43,147 nucleotides of DNA, taken from positions 1-43,147 of the forward strand of contig CALAYC010000175.1 of NCBI GenBank assembly GCA_937894935.1. Direction: 5' to 3'. The notes beneath the pieces were generated by a model, which worked only from the letters and a program-made list of their open reading frames with translations, made no database searches and had not been told where the DNA came from. A program made the translations under genes and the position numbers. Shown here piece after piece: positions 33,353 to 41,770 of this stretch. Source of the stretch: an uncultured Verrucomicrobiota bacterium (GTDB lineage: Bacteria; Verrucomicrobiota; Verrucomicrobiia; Limisphaerales; JADLHS01). Numbering within the stretch: position 1 is the first letter of the stretch; each line of letters begins with the position of its first letter.

Positions 33353-34090
33353 ATGGGGAACGAGTTTTACAATCCCGGCACGCAACGCGCCGCCTCCGTC
33401 AATCGCCTCTTCGCTGCGATTGCGCCGCGCTATGACCTGATCAACGACCTACAAAGTCTCGGCCTGCACCGTCGTTGGAAACAACGTTTGGTGGACCTCG
33501 CCGCCGTCAAACCCGGCGACCGCGCGCTCGACCTTTGCTGCGGCACTGGCGATATCTCTTTTGCTCTCGCCAAACGCGGCGCAATCGTCACCGGCCTGGA
33601 TTTCAGTCCGGAGATGCTCGCCGTTGCCGAGCGCCGAAAACCTAAAGCGCAAAGTCAGAATCTGAAATTCCTCCAAGGCGATGCGCAGAATCTGCCGTTT
33701 GCGGATGCGAGCTTCGACATTGTAACTGTTGGTTATGGTCTGCGTAATCTCGCCGATTGGCAGCTCGGCCTCGCCGAAATGCAACGCGTCGCCAAACCCG
33801 GCGCCCGTCTGCTGGTGTTGGATTTCGGCAAACCCGACAATCCCTTCTGGCGCGCACTCTATTTCGGTTACCTGCGGATTGGCGTTCCGATATTTGGACT
33901 GTTGTTCTGCGGCAAGCCCAGCGCCTACTCCTACATCCTCGAATCGCTGAAACATTATCCCGCGCAACGCGGTGTAGAAGCTCACATGCGCACTTTGGGA
34001 CTGAACAACGTTCAGGTGAAAAATCTCCTCGGCGGCGCGATGAGCATCAATTACGGCGAAAAACCGGCGCAGTTGCGATCGAAAAGCTGA
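33353..34090 (+). CDS. ubiE/menG: Demethylmenaquinone/ubiquinone methyltransferase
   Basis: A 245-residue SAM-dependent C-methyltransferase. The SAM-binding motif is DLCCGTGDISFAL, followed by the 'VTVGYGLRNLADWQLGLAEMQRV' block and 'HYPAQRGVEAHMRTLGLNNV', all typical for UbiE/MenG. The N-terminal 'FAAIAPRYDLINDLQSLGLHRRWK' is the quinone-substrate segment. It makes the respiratory quinone, which fits the NDH-2 seen at 22483. The ATG at 33353 is preferred to a TTG at 33344. Whether the organism makes mena- or ubiquinone cannot be read here; menaquinone is usual in the phylum. Confidence 0.92.
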   Translation: MGNEFYNPGTQRAASVNRLFAAIAPRYDLINDLQSLGLHRRWKQRLVDLAAVKPGDRALDLCCGTGDISFALAKRGAIVTGLDFSPEMLAVAERRKPKAQSQNLKFLQGDAQNLPFADASFDIVTVGYGLRNLADWQLGLAEMQRVAKPGARLLVLDFGKPDNPFWRALYFGYLRIGVPIFGLLFCGKPSAYSYILESLKHYPAQRGVEAHMRTLGLNNVQVKNLLGGAMSINYGEKPAQLRSKS

Positions 34091-34181
34091 TTGCGCTCTC
34101 AGATGAGTTTTCTCGGGGTAACTGCCGAAACGACGGAAAATGACCGCAAACTCCAACGCCGTTCGTGCTTTTCCGATTTGA

Positions 34182-34246
34182 TTGACGTTGAGCGGCGAAC
34201 TGGCGCATTCCCCAATGCGATTCTTGACGCTCAGCGGCGAGTTGCT
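34182..34246 (+). repeat. Direct repeat and hairpin in the trigger factor leader
   Basis: Two imperfect 23-base units start at 34182 and 34224 (17 of 23 identical; both begin TTGACG and share AGCGGCGA). Between them a 6-bp hairpin, CGCATT-CCCC-AATGCG (34204-34219), is formed. TTGACG of the second unit with TACTCT 16 bases on could be a weak promoter. It is a 227-base leader in front of trigger factor with no gene. Confidence 0.35.
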
Positions 34247-34317
34247 ACTCTGACCGGCCCGTTGAAGCGCGGAAATCCACACGGCTTTCTCTTTCCAACG
34301 GTCACTGATTTACTTTT

Positions 34318-35628
34318 ATGAACGTCACAGTCGAGAATCTGGCTCCGTGCAAAAAACTCGTCCGCATCGAAGTGGATGCGCAAGCGGTGGATGCAGCCTT
34401 TTCCGCCATGGAAAAAAACTTCCAAAAGGAAGCCCGCTTGCCCGGTTTCCGTCCCGGCAAAGCGCCCATTGCGATGGTCGTCAAAAAATACGACGCCGAA
34501 ATCAAAGACGAGGTGAAGCGCAAGCTCATCAACGATGCCTATCGCGACGCGCTCAAGGAAAAGAACATCGACGTGCTCGGTTATCCGGACATTGAGGAAA
34601 TTCAATTCGGACGCGGTCAGGCATTGCAGTTTGCCGCCACGATTGAAACGCCGCCGGAATTTGAATTGCCCGAATACAAAGGCTTGCCGATTCAGCGCGA
34701 AGCCAAAGAAGTCACCGACGGGGACGTCGAAAAAGCACTCAATATGTTGCGCGAACAACGCGCTGATTTCAAAAAGGTGGAGCGTCCGCTGGCCAGCGGC
34801 GACATCGCTGTCGTGAATTACTCCGGCACGAGCGACGGTAAACCGCTCACGGAATTCAATCCGACCGCCAAAGGCATCACCCAACAGCAGGGATTCTGGG
34901 TGGAAATGAAGTCCGACTCGTTTATTCCCGGCTTCGCCGATCAATTGCTCGGCGCCAGCGCAGGCGAGAAGCGCACCGTGAACGTCGAATTCCCGGCGGA
35001 CTTCGTCACCAAGGAACTGGCTGGGCTAAAGGGCGTTTACGAAGTTGAAGTCGTTGAAGTGCGCGAGAAGACATTGCCGCCGCTCGACGATGCGTTCGCC
35101 AAGCTGTACGAAGCCGAGAGCCTGGAAAAGCTCCGCGAAGGCGTGCGCAAAGATCTCGAAAACGAGCTGAAGTACAAGCAAAGCCGCGACACACGCGGTC
35201 AGATTGTCAAAGCGCTCCTCGAGAAAGTGAATTTCGATCTGCCGGAAACTGCTGTCGCCAACGAAACGCGCAACGTGGTTTACGATCTCGTTCAGGAAAA
35301 CGCCAAACGCGGTGTGCCGCGAGATTTGATCGAGAAGGAAAAAGACACGATTTACAACGTGGCTGCCAACAACGCCAAGGAACGCGTTAAACTGGCTTTC
35401 CTGACGCAAAAGATCGCCGAGAAGGAAGGCATCAAAGTGTCGCAGGAAGAGGTGCTGCGCCGCATTCAAACGCTCGCGGCAATGTATCAGATTCCGCCGG
35501 ATAAGTTCATCAAGGACCTCCAGAAGCGTAATGGCATCGTGGGAATTTACGATCAGCTCGCCAGCGAGAAGGTCATGGAATTCCTCGAAAACAACGCGAA
35601 CGTCACGACCGTGCCCGCAACGGCCTGA
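34318..35628 (+). CDS. tig: Trigger factor (ribosome-bound chaperone)
   Basis: A 436-residue chaperone and prolyl isomerase. Residues 1-145 are the ribosome-binding tail (ARLPGFRPGKAPIAMVVKKY, the GFRxGKxP signature). Residues about 155-245 form the FKBP-like domain (GDIAVVNYSGTSDGKPL, PGFADQLLGASAGEKRTVNVEFP), and the rest is the helical chaperone arm. Length is normal. It starts a run of same-strand genes; ribH follows 5 bases after its stop and may be co-transcribed. Confidence 0.95.
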   Translation: MNVTVENLAPCKKLVRIEVDAQAVDAAFSAMEKNFQKEARLPGFRPGKAPIAMVVKKYDAEIKDEVKRKLINDAYRDALKEKNIDVLGYPDIEEIQFGRGQALQFAATIETPPEFELPEYKGLPIQREAKEVTDGDVEKALNMLREQRADFKKVERPLASGDIAVVNYSGTSDGKPLTEFNPTAKGITQQQGFWVEMKSDSFIPGFADQLLGASAGEKRTVNVEFPADFVTKELAGLKGVYEVEVVEVREKTLPPLDDAFAKLYEAESLEKLREGVRKDLENELKYKQSRDTRGQIVKALLEKVNFDLPETAVANETRNVVYDLVQENAKRGVPRDLIEKEKDTIYNVAANNAKERVKLAFLTQKIAEKEGIKVSQEEVLRRIQTLAAMYQIPPDKFIKDLQKRNGIVGIYDQLASEKVMEFLENNANVTTVPATA

Positions 35629-35633
35629 GCGCC

Positions 35634-36095
35634 ATGCTGAAGGCGGTTCGCAAAACGAAAGCCACGAAAGCAGGCGGTTCCTTCGCCATCGTCGCATCGC
35701 GTTACAACGCGAAATACGTGGACGGCATGTTGAACGCCGCCGCGCGTGAATTGAAGCGAGCCGGGGCAAAAGTGCGGATTGTCCGCGTCCCCGGCGCGTA
35801 TGAAATTCCCGTCGTCACGGCCAGACTTTCGGCCACGAATCCCAAGCCTTCCGCCATCATTTGTCTCGGTGTGATTTTGCGCGGTGAAACCACGCACGCG
35901 CAACACATCGGCGAAGCCGTAAGTCAGGCGCTGATGCAGATTCAATTGCAACACAGTGTTCCGGTGATTCATGAAGTGTTGTTGTTGGAAAACAAACAAC
36001 AGGCTGAAGCGCGCTGTCTCGACCCGAAGCACAATCGCGGAGTCGAAGCCGCCCAGACCGCGCTCGAAATGGCGCGCGTCATGGCCGCTCTCTGA
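35634..36095 (+). CDS. ribH: 6,7-dimethyl-8-ribityllumazine synthase
   Basis: A 153-residue enzyme making lumazine, the immediate riboflavin precursor, in the cytosol. The key stretches are FAIVASRYNAKYVDGML, 'VRIVRVPGAYEIPVV' and 'GVILRGETTHAQHIGEAVS', with the family's His in the last block. A basic N-terminus (LKAVRKTKATKAGG) precedes the fold. The ATG is 5 bases after the tig stop. Other rib genes are not in the window. Confidence 0.94.
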   Translation: MLKAVRKTKATKAGGSFAIVASRYNAKYVDGMLNAAARELKRAGAKVRIVRVPGAYEIPVVTARLSATNPKPSAIICLGVILRGETTHAQHIGEAVSQALMQIQLQHSVPVIHEVLLLENKQQAEARCLDPKHNRGVEAAQTALEMARVMAAL

Positions 36096-36191
36096 AAAGC
36101 GTATCCGCTCGCTCCGCTTCAATTGGCGGCATTTCCGTTTCCATCCTCGCCTCCGCTTGCCACCTGCATTGATCTGTCCTTAATTTCACCT

Positions 36192-37847
36192 GTGCCCGTC
36201 ACGGATCACATTCGCAAAAAACTCGGTCAGGTACCGCATAAACCCGGTGTGTACCTGCACAAAGATCGGTTCGGCACGGTGATCTACGTCGGTAAAGCGC
36301 GCGACCTTCGTAAACGCGTGAGCCAATATTTTCATCCATCGCGGCGGATGGGCTGGGACTTGAAGTTCAATGCGCTGGTGGAGGCGATTCACGATTTCGA
36401 CGTGCACGTCGTCCGCAGCGAACCCGAAGCGCTGTTGCTCGAAAGCAAACTCATCAAGGAATTCCACCCGCGTTACAACGTCAGTTTCCGCGACGACAAG
36501 CGGCACTTGATGGTGAAAATCAATTTGAACGACCCGATCCCGAATTTCACCTTCGCTCGCATCAAGAAAGACGATGGCGCGCGATATTTCGGTCCGTTCG
36601 CCAACTCCGGCGCCGTGCGCAACACGCTCGCGTTGGTACGCAAACAATTCAATCTTCGCGGCTGTCGTGCATTCACCCCGGGCGAGGCTGACTACAAGCA
36701 TTGTTTGTACGCGCATCTGAAATTTTGCACTGCGCCCTGCATCAACAACGTCACACGCGAGCAATATCTCGAACAGGTCAAAGCCGCGTGTGACTTTCTC
36801 GCAGGCCAATGCCGCGAAATGAAGGAGCAACTCGAAGTTGAGATGCGTCGCGCCGCGCAGGCGCAGGACTACGAGAAAGCGGCTGAGTTGCGGGACTTGA
36901 TTCAGGACCTCGAACAGACGACGCGACGCACGGACAAGTTCGTGCGCATCCCGTATTCGTTGCCGCTCGCCATTCAGCCGGAACGCGATTTAGAGGAACT
37001 CGCCAAAGCCATCGGTTTGCCCGCTCCGCCGCAACGCATCGAAGGATTCGACATTTCCAACATCAGCGGAACATTTGCTGTCGCGTCACTCGTCAGTTTC
37101 AAAAACGGCCGCCCTGATCGCGCGAATTATCGGCGTTTCAAAATTAAAACCGTCGTCGGCCAGGACGATTTTGCGAGCATGGCGGAAGTCATTCGCCGCC
37201 GTTACTCGCGCATTCTGAAAGAAGCTAAAGGCGAAGCTGCCGCCGCTGAACTGGAAGTGGAGCCGCGCGATGAAGGCGGCGAACGCATCGTGACGGAGTT
37301 GCAACAGTTGATTGATGAGACGAGCCGCAAGGTTCGTTATGGCATCAAACCCAAAGGAGAATCTCCGAGTTCCACCACACCCGGAATTTTACCTGATTTG
37401 ATTTTGATTGATGGCGGCAAAGGTCAACTTAATGCCGCCTGCGCTGAACTGGCAAAACTTGGATTGGAGAAACTCCCGGTCATCGGCCTCGCCAAAGAGT
37501 TCGAAGAAATTTATCGCCCCGGCGAAAGCCAGCCGCTGCGCCTCGGCTTGGATCATCCAGCGGTCAAACTGTTGCAACGCATCCGCGACGAATCACATCG
37601 CGTCGCCAACTCCTACAATGCCCAACTGCGCCTGCGCAAAATTTCCGAAAGCATTCTGGATGATTTCCCGGGCATCGGCGAACAACGCAAAGCGGCGTTG
37701 CTGAAAAAATTCGGCAGCGTGCAACGGCTTCGCACGGCAACGGTGGAAGAAATCGCCGCCGTGCCGGGATTCGGCGGTAAAGCGGCGGCGGAACTGAAAG
37801 CGTTTCTCACCGCGCGCTCCCTTGCGCCAGAGCGAGACGAAGCTTAG
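36192..37847 (+). CDS. uvrC: Excinuclease ABC subunit C
   Basis: A 551-residue nuclease of nucleotide excision repair, cutting on both sides of a UvrAB-marked lesion. The GIY-YIG domain occupies residues about 14-92 (GVYLHKDRFGTVIYVGKARD). A Cys cluster C-x12-C-x7-C-x3-C (GC..KHCLYAHLKFCTAPC) fits the iron-sulfur site known in UvrC. A UVR domain follows (about 210-245), then the RNase H fold with FDISNISG, IDGGKGQL and DESHRVANS, and a helix-hairpin-helix pair at the end. The GTG at 36192 is chosen because the family starts just before GVYL; a TTG at 36123 adds 23 residues. Its TAG overlaps the TAA of the convergent gene. Confidence 0.94.
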   Translation: MPVTDHIRKKLGQVPHKPGVYLHKDRFGTVIYVGKARDLRKRVSQYFHPSRRMGWDLKFNALVEAIHDFDVHVVRSEPEALLLESKLIKEFHPRYNVSFRDDKRHLMVKINLNDPIPNFTFARIKKDDGARYFGPFANSGAVRNTLALVRKQFNLRGCRAFTPGEADYKHCLYAHLKFCTAPCINNVTREQYLEQVKAACDFLAGQCREMKEQLEVEMRRAAQAQDYEKAAELRDLIQDLEQTTRRTDKFVRIPYSLPLAIQPERDLEELAKAIGLPAPPQRIEGFDISNISGTFAVASLVSFKNGRPDRANYRRFKIKTVVGQDDFASMAEVIRRRYSRILKEAKGEAAAAELEVEPRDEGGERIVTELQQLIDETSRKVRYGIKPKGESPSSTTPGILPDLILIDGGKGQLNAACAELAKLGLEKLPVIGLAKEFEEIYRPGESQPLRLGLDHPAVKLLQRIRDESHRVANSYNAQLRLRKISESILDDFPGIGEQRKAALLKKFGSVQRLRTATVEEIAAVPGFGGKAAAELKAFLTARSLAPERDEA

Positions 37848-38845
37848 TTCCCTTGCCCGAACATGGACGCGGCCATTTTCATTCCCATTTTTGCCATTTC
37901 GAGCTGATTTTTCAGCGCCTTTTCGTAAGCCGAGTATTGGTCCGGCGTAAGAATGTTTTGCGCTCGCGCGAGATAACGCTGATTGAGCTGCTCCTGCTCC
38001 TGGATGTATCGGTTCACATTCTCCTCGGAGAATTTGGAAAAAATCTCAGGATCAAAATTGTTCTGGTCGCCAAAATTATTGGTGAACTTGAAGTCATTCC
38101 GCTCGCGACTCAGCACCGCAATCAATTCGTTCTGCTGCTCAACACTCAGCGCCATGTCGTGCCCTAACTGATCGTTCAACATGTTCACCGCCAGACGATC
38201 CGGAATGGATTTTTCGTACTCCTGAAACGACGCATAAAGGTCATCGCCAAGATAACTGCGAATCCCTTCCGTCGCCGCATCGGATGAAGCTTTGATCCGC
38301 TCCAGCAATTCCTTGCGCTGTTCGAGAGTCAAATCACCCGACATCATCTCCAGACCCATTTCCGTGCCAATCGCCATCTTTTGCGCGATTAAATCCTTCA
38401 ACGCTGCCGACTGTTCCGGAGTCAGGTTCAACCCTTTCATGAAATCGGCGTAAGTCCGATCCACCATGCTCGCAAACATCGTCTTTTGCTGCTGTTTAAT
38501 CATGTCGCGCATTTCCGGATTCTTCAGCATCTCCGCCATCGGATTCGCGGGTCGGGCGTCAGTCTTGCTTTTTGTCTCCGCGACCGCGCGATTGGTCAGA
38601 GCCAACGAGAGTTTGGCAGCCGTACTGGCGTTGGCGACGGATTCCGTGATGGAGCGTTCCAATCTTTCCCGCAGCCCCACCACTTCCTGCTCTTGCGCGG
38701 CGCGTTCTGCTGCAATCTGTTCCACCTCCAGTTTTACCGCAGCGAGGTTTTGCTCCGCGGTACGAACTTCGTTGTTCTTTTGCACCAACAGCGCGCCCAG
38801 GGTGACCGTGGCGATTAGCAGAATTCCGATAATGACATTTTTCAT
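37844..38845 (-). CDS. Coiled-coil membrane-anchored protein with LTxEQ helices
   Basis: A 333-residue protein of no named family. A hydrophobic N-terminus (NVIIGILLIATVTLGALLV) is followed by a coiled coil (about 25-75), then helices with LTPEQSAALKDLI, LTLEQRKELLERI, LSVEQQNELIAVL and LTPDQYSAYEKAL. This repeated LTxxQ helical pattern resembles the Spy/CpxP-like proteins of the 30-33 kb operon, but the four repeats and coiled coil are distinct. Good Shine-Dalgarno (AGGAAGG) 6 bases before the ATG. It likely works at the periplasmic face of the inner membrane; role unknown. Confidence 0.6.
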   Translation of the reverse strand: MKNVIIGILLIATVTLGALLVQKNNEVRTAEQNLAAVKLEVEQIAAERAAQEQEVVGLRERLERSITESVANASTAAKLSLALTNRAVAETKSKTDARPANPMAEMLKNPEMRDMIKQQQKTMFASMVDRTYADFMKGLNLTPEQSAALKDLIAQKMAIGTEMGLEMMSGDLTLEQRKELLERIKASSDAATEGIRSYLGDDLYASFQEYEKSIPDRLAVNMLNDQLGHDMALSVEQQNELIAVLSRERNDFKFTNNFGDQNNFDPEIFSKFSEENVNRYIQEQEQLNQRYLARAQNILTPDQYSAYEKALKNQLEMAKMGMKMAASMFGQGN

Positions 38846-39016
38846 GTTTTTCCTTCCTCAACTCTACAGCGAGTCTGATGAAACGTTACCGAAAATCCTT
38901 CCTGATTCGCGGCGATTGATTGCGACAATAAACTTCCCGCCCGCTCTGTCCATCCCACAATCGGCTGAAAATTGTAATCCCCTCGGCTCTTCCGGGCTGC
39001 CAAACCACATTGAGAG

Positions 39017-39940
39017 CTATTTCTTTTTGGCGGGAGCAGCAGACGATTTCGCCGGTGCGGTGTTCTTCTGAGCTGGACGCGTGGAGGTAGTTTTCGGCGG
39101 TGGCGACGCTTTAATCGCCGTTTTGTTTTCCTTCATAAACTTCACCACCGGCCCGGCCATCAACACCTGCATGTCAGCGCATTCTTGAAATCCCGGTGGT
39201 GGCTCAAACTGACCGAGCGGCGCGGCGGTGAAATCAACTTTCCGAAATCGCACCACCACCGTTCCCTCGGCTTCCGGCGTCGCGACGCAAACCGGAAAAT
39301 TACGCAACTCCGGCGCAATCCACACCGTCGCTTCCGATTTCTTTCCCGAATTATCCGTGATAACCACGCGTTGCTTGATGCAGTTGTAACCTTCCATCTT
39401 CTCTTTACCGATGGTGGTTCGTTCCATGCGCGCCCGCTTGAGAAACGCTTCGGCTTCCGCTTCCGGCATGTCGAGCCGCACATACGCGGATAACTTCGGA
39501 AAAACGATGAGATTACTGCGGGTTTCCGGGCGAATAACGCTGACGACGTGATCCAGTCCGAGCGGTTTGACTTTGGCGATGGCGTCGGGCTCAGCGCGAT
39601 TCCGCATCCGCGTCATGTCCACCTCCACACGGATTTTATTGCCCAACAAAGTGAACATCATCGGCGTACCGATGCGTTCCTGCTTGTCCGGACCTAACAC
39701 TTGAATTTCCGCCTGCGCGGTGAACGCGTTGTTCGTTCCAAAAATGCGAATCAGAGAAGCGCTGACGCCCGCCGAACCCGGTCCGGCAAGTTGAGCAGAA
39801 ACAGAGATCGCTCCGGCAAAAAAAATCGCAACGCAGAAAAGCGCCAGAGTGAATCGGGAAAGCAACCGCCCCAATGCGAAGCCGCCCACCGCATAAAAGC
39901 TGTTTGCCGGAAAGCGAAAGCGGCCCGGGCGAATCTTCAT
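39017..39940 (-). CDS. Exported protein resembling DUF4412
   Basis: A 307-residue protein with a signal peptide or anchor (residues about 18-46; FTLALFCVAIFFAGAISVSAQ). The mature part is beta-rich with two conserved-looking stretches: 'MFTLLGNKIRVEVDMTRM' and 'KMEGYNCIKQRVVITDNSGKKSEATVWIA', then 'QFEPPPGFQECADMQVLM'. This resembles the DUF4412/LolA-like group. The C-terminus is a Lys/Ala/Pro-rich low-complexity tail. The ATG at 39940 overlaps the YebC stop as ATGA, so translation is coupled. Function is unknown; envelope lipid or lipoprotein handling is a guess from the fold. Confidence 0.6.
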   Translation of the reverse strand: MKIRPGRFRFPANSFYAVGGFALGRLLSRFTLALFCVAIFFAGAISVSAQLAGPGSAGVSASLIRIFGTNNAFTAQAEIQVLGPDKQERIGTPMMFTLLGNKIRVEVDMTRMRNRAEPDAIAKVKPLGLDHVVSVIRPETRSNLIVFPKLSAYVRLDMPEAEAEAFLKRARMERTTIGKEKMEGYNCIKQRVVITDNSGKKSEATVWIAPELRNFPVCVATPEAEGTVVVRFRKVDFTAAPLGQFEPPPGFQECADMQVLMAGPVVKFMKENKTAIKASPPPKTTSTRPAQKNTAPAKSSAAPAKKK

Positions 39941-40668
39941 TTGAGCGCCGCCCAGACACGATGCACATCGTCGTGATCGTCCAAGGCTTGCAGAAATTCT
40001 CCGACTTCGGCTTTTTGCTCCTCGGTCAGTTCCGGAAATTGCTTCGGCACGTAACCGAGTTCGCTGGTCACCACCGTCCAACCGTTGCTCGTCAGCCATT
40101 TCGCCACTTCCGCCACCGCGGTACGCTCGCAGATAAACTTCGCGCCAGTCGCTTCATTAGGAATGTCATCGTTCTGCTGATGCGTAAGCGGCTCAACCTC
40201 ATTGGCGCCGGCTTCAATCGCCGCCGCTTCCCGATCTACTGAGGCGTCGGGATGATACGCTTCCACCAAACCGACGTGATCGAAGAGAAACTTGTTTGCG
40301 CCGGTCGTCGCGAGCTGCCCTTTCTTGAACAACACACGAATTTCGGGCGCGGTGCGATTCACATTATCCGTGTAGGCTTCAACGATAACCGGGACGTTGT
40401 GCGGCGCTTTGCCCTCGAACACGACGTGTTCCATGATGAGCTTTTCGTCGCCGATGCCCGCGCCTTTGTTGATGGCGCGTTGGATGGCCTCCTTGGTTAC
40501 GCTTTCCTTTTTTGCCTTTTCCACGGCGGTGAAAAGGCGGGCGTTCATGCTCGGATCCGGTCCGCCCATTTTGGCGGCGACCGAAATTTCACGAACAAGT
40601 TTGCTCGTTGTCCGACCCTTCTTCAGGCCGGCGACGAGGCGTTTGGCGTGTAACCATTGACGTCCCAT
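39937..40668 (-). CDS. YebC/PmpR-family transcriptional regulator
   Basis: A 243-residue protein of the YebC/PmpR/TACO1 family, whose members regulate genes or help ribosomes at poly-proline stretches. Family blocks: 'AKMGGPDPSMNARLFTAVEKAKKESVTKEAIQRAINKG', 'IMEHVVFEGKAPHNVPVIVEAYTDNVNRTAPEIR' and 'ELTEEQKAEVGEFLQALDDHDDVHRVW' (each cut here at about 20 residues in the protein). The ATG at 40668 begins MGRQWLHAKR; the usual AGHSKW start motif is absent, as in the YeeN-like subgroup. Eight-proline stretches do occur in this genome (FKBP gene), which is compatible with the ribosomal role. Confidence 0.85.
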   Translation of the reverse strand: MGRQWLHAKRLVAGLKKGRTTSKLVREISVAAKMGGPDPSMNARLFTAVEKAKKESVTKEAIQRAINKGAGIGDEKLIMEHVVFEGKAPHNVPVIVEAYTDNVNRTAPEIRVLFKKGQLATTGANKFLFDHVGLVEAYHPDASVDREAAAIEAGANEVEPLTHQQNDDIPNEATGAKFICERTAVAEVAKWLTSNGWTVVTSELGYVPKQFPELTEEQKAEVGEFLQALDDHDDVHRVWAALK

Positions 40669-40774
40669 AGGGTGGAAAAGCTTAATGAGAACCCGGCGCG
40701 CCGACAAGCGGACGATTGCGCATCAATAAGATTTAACCGAAAAGCTTTAATTACCGGGCTCGCTCCCGCCGCAA

Positions 40775-41590
40775 TTACGAACCAAACGTCGCCTTCAGAT
40801 AGTCAATGCTTTTACCGGCGATGACCTCCGGTCCTTCTTCAAATTTGAACACCTCGACCGACACGTAGCCGTCGTAACCCACTTCCCGCAGCGCCGCCGC
40901 GATAGGTTTTAAATCTACGTCGCCAAATCCCGGGCCTTTCAGATTTTTATCGTTCGCATGGAAATGCGCAAAATGCGGCCAGCTCTCGCGAATGATTTGC
41001 GGAATCGGCTTCGCTTCGGAGCACATCGCCTTCACATCAAGAATGATTTTGAACGCAGGAGACTTGAATGGCTTCACGAATTCAATTGCCGCCGCGGCCG
41101 TGTTAATGAAGTTGGTTTCCGCCGGCGACAACGGCTCGAAACAGATTGTCACGCCGCGTTCTTCGGCGCGCTTCACCGCATCGCGAAACGTCTGCGCCGT
41201 CCATTCCCAGGCCTGATCGCCGGAAACACCCGGCAGCAAATTCCTCTGCTTGGGCGAACCGACCACCATCACCTTCCCGCCCAAATCCGCGCAACAATCC
41301 ACCAGATCGACGAAGTAATTGGCCGTCTTCGCGCGAATCACGCTATTGGTGTGATTCATGTACAAGCCTTCCGGCTTCACCAATAGCCAGTGCAAACCGA
41401 CGATTTCGATACCGTTCTTTGCCGCGAGATCACGAATCCGCTGACGCTCCGCGGCAGAAATTTCATTCACCGAATTGGCAATCGTAAACGGCGCAACCTC
41501 AACTCCGGAATAGCCCACTTTCGCGGCGTGCGTGAAAACGTCTTCCAATTTCCAGTTCTGATAAATCTCGTTGCAAATGGCGAATTTCAC
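40775..41590 (-). CDS. Sugar phosphate isomerase/epimerase (TIM barrel)
   Basis: A 271-residue AP-endonuclease/xylose-isomerase-like TIM barrel. Seen: 'FAICNEIYQNWKLEDVFTHA' (strand 1), 'GYSGVEVAP', 'KVMVVGSPKQRNL', 'GVTICFEPLSPAETNF' (Glu ligand), 'ILDVKAMCSE' (Asp ligand), 'HFHANDKNLKGPGFGDVD' (His, Asp) and 'GYDGYVSVEVFKFEEG' (Glu). These are the usual divalent-metal residues. The GTG at 41590 begins directly at strand 1; a TTG at 41605 adds 5 residues and overlaps the heptad repeat. The substrate is not clear; many relatives act on ketoses or inositol compounds. Confidence 0.85.
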   Translation of the reverse strand: MKFAICNEIYQNWKLEDVFTHAAKVGYSGVEVAPFTIANSVNEISAAERQRIRDLAAKNGIEIVGLHWLLVKPEGLYMNHTNSVIRAKTANYFVDLVDCCADLGGKVMVVGSPKQRNLLPGVSGDQAWEWTAQTFRDAVKRAEERGVTICFEPLSPAETNFINTAAAAIEFVKPFKSPAFKIILDVKAMCSEAKPIPQIIRESWPHFAHFHANDKNLKGPGFGDVDLKPIAAALREVGYDGYVSVEVFKFEEGPEVIAGKSIDYLKATFGS

Positions 41591-41600
41591 GGCGCGCAGC

Positions 41601-41642
41601 TTCAAGGTTCAACGACCATTGTTCAAGGTTCAATGTTCCATC
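41601..41642. repeat. Degenerate 7-base repeat (TTCAAKG) upstream of the isomerase gene
   Basis: Six units of 7 bases in a row: TTCAAGG, TTCAACG, ACCATTG, TTCAAGG, TTCAATG, TTCCATC. Four fit TTCAANG and one more fits loosely; the third is off pattern. The 12-base block TTCAAGGTTCAA recurs at 41601 and 41622, a period of 21 (three units). On the minus strand it reads as CATTGAACCTTGAAC. It lies just before the isomerase start and after the divergent pilin-like gene's upstream region. Confidence 0.6.
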
Positions 41643-41770
41643 CGAGCCCACGCTCCAGTGCGCCAAACTCACTCCTGTTCGCGTGGTTTCCGCGCAAATC
41701 TGCTCCTTCACGCATTCGCTTCCCGCACAAATTTACGTGGCATCGCCAGTGCTATTGAATGGGTCATCGC

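Noticed and set aside
34224..34251. TTGACG-N16-TACTCT as a sigma-70 promoter for trigger factor
   Set aside because: The -10 matches only three of six positions; kept only as part of the repeat entry.
35026..35769. A 247-residue minus-strand frame opposite trigger factor and ribH
   Set aside because: Both plus-strand genes are certain, and the reverse frame has no recognisable protein features.
38885..38911. A GGTAAC resembling the ECF -35 upstream of the coiled-coil LTxEQ gene
   Set aside because: No CGTC or CGTA at 16-17 bases; the nearest is TGTA, so it was not called as a promoter.
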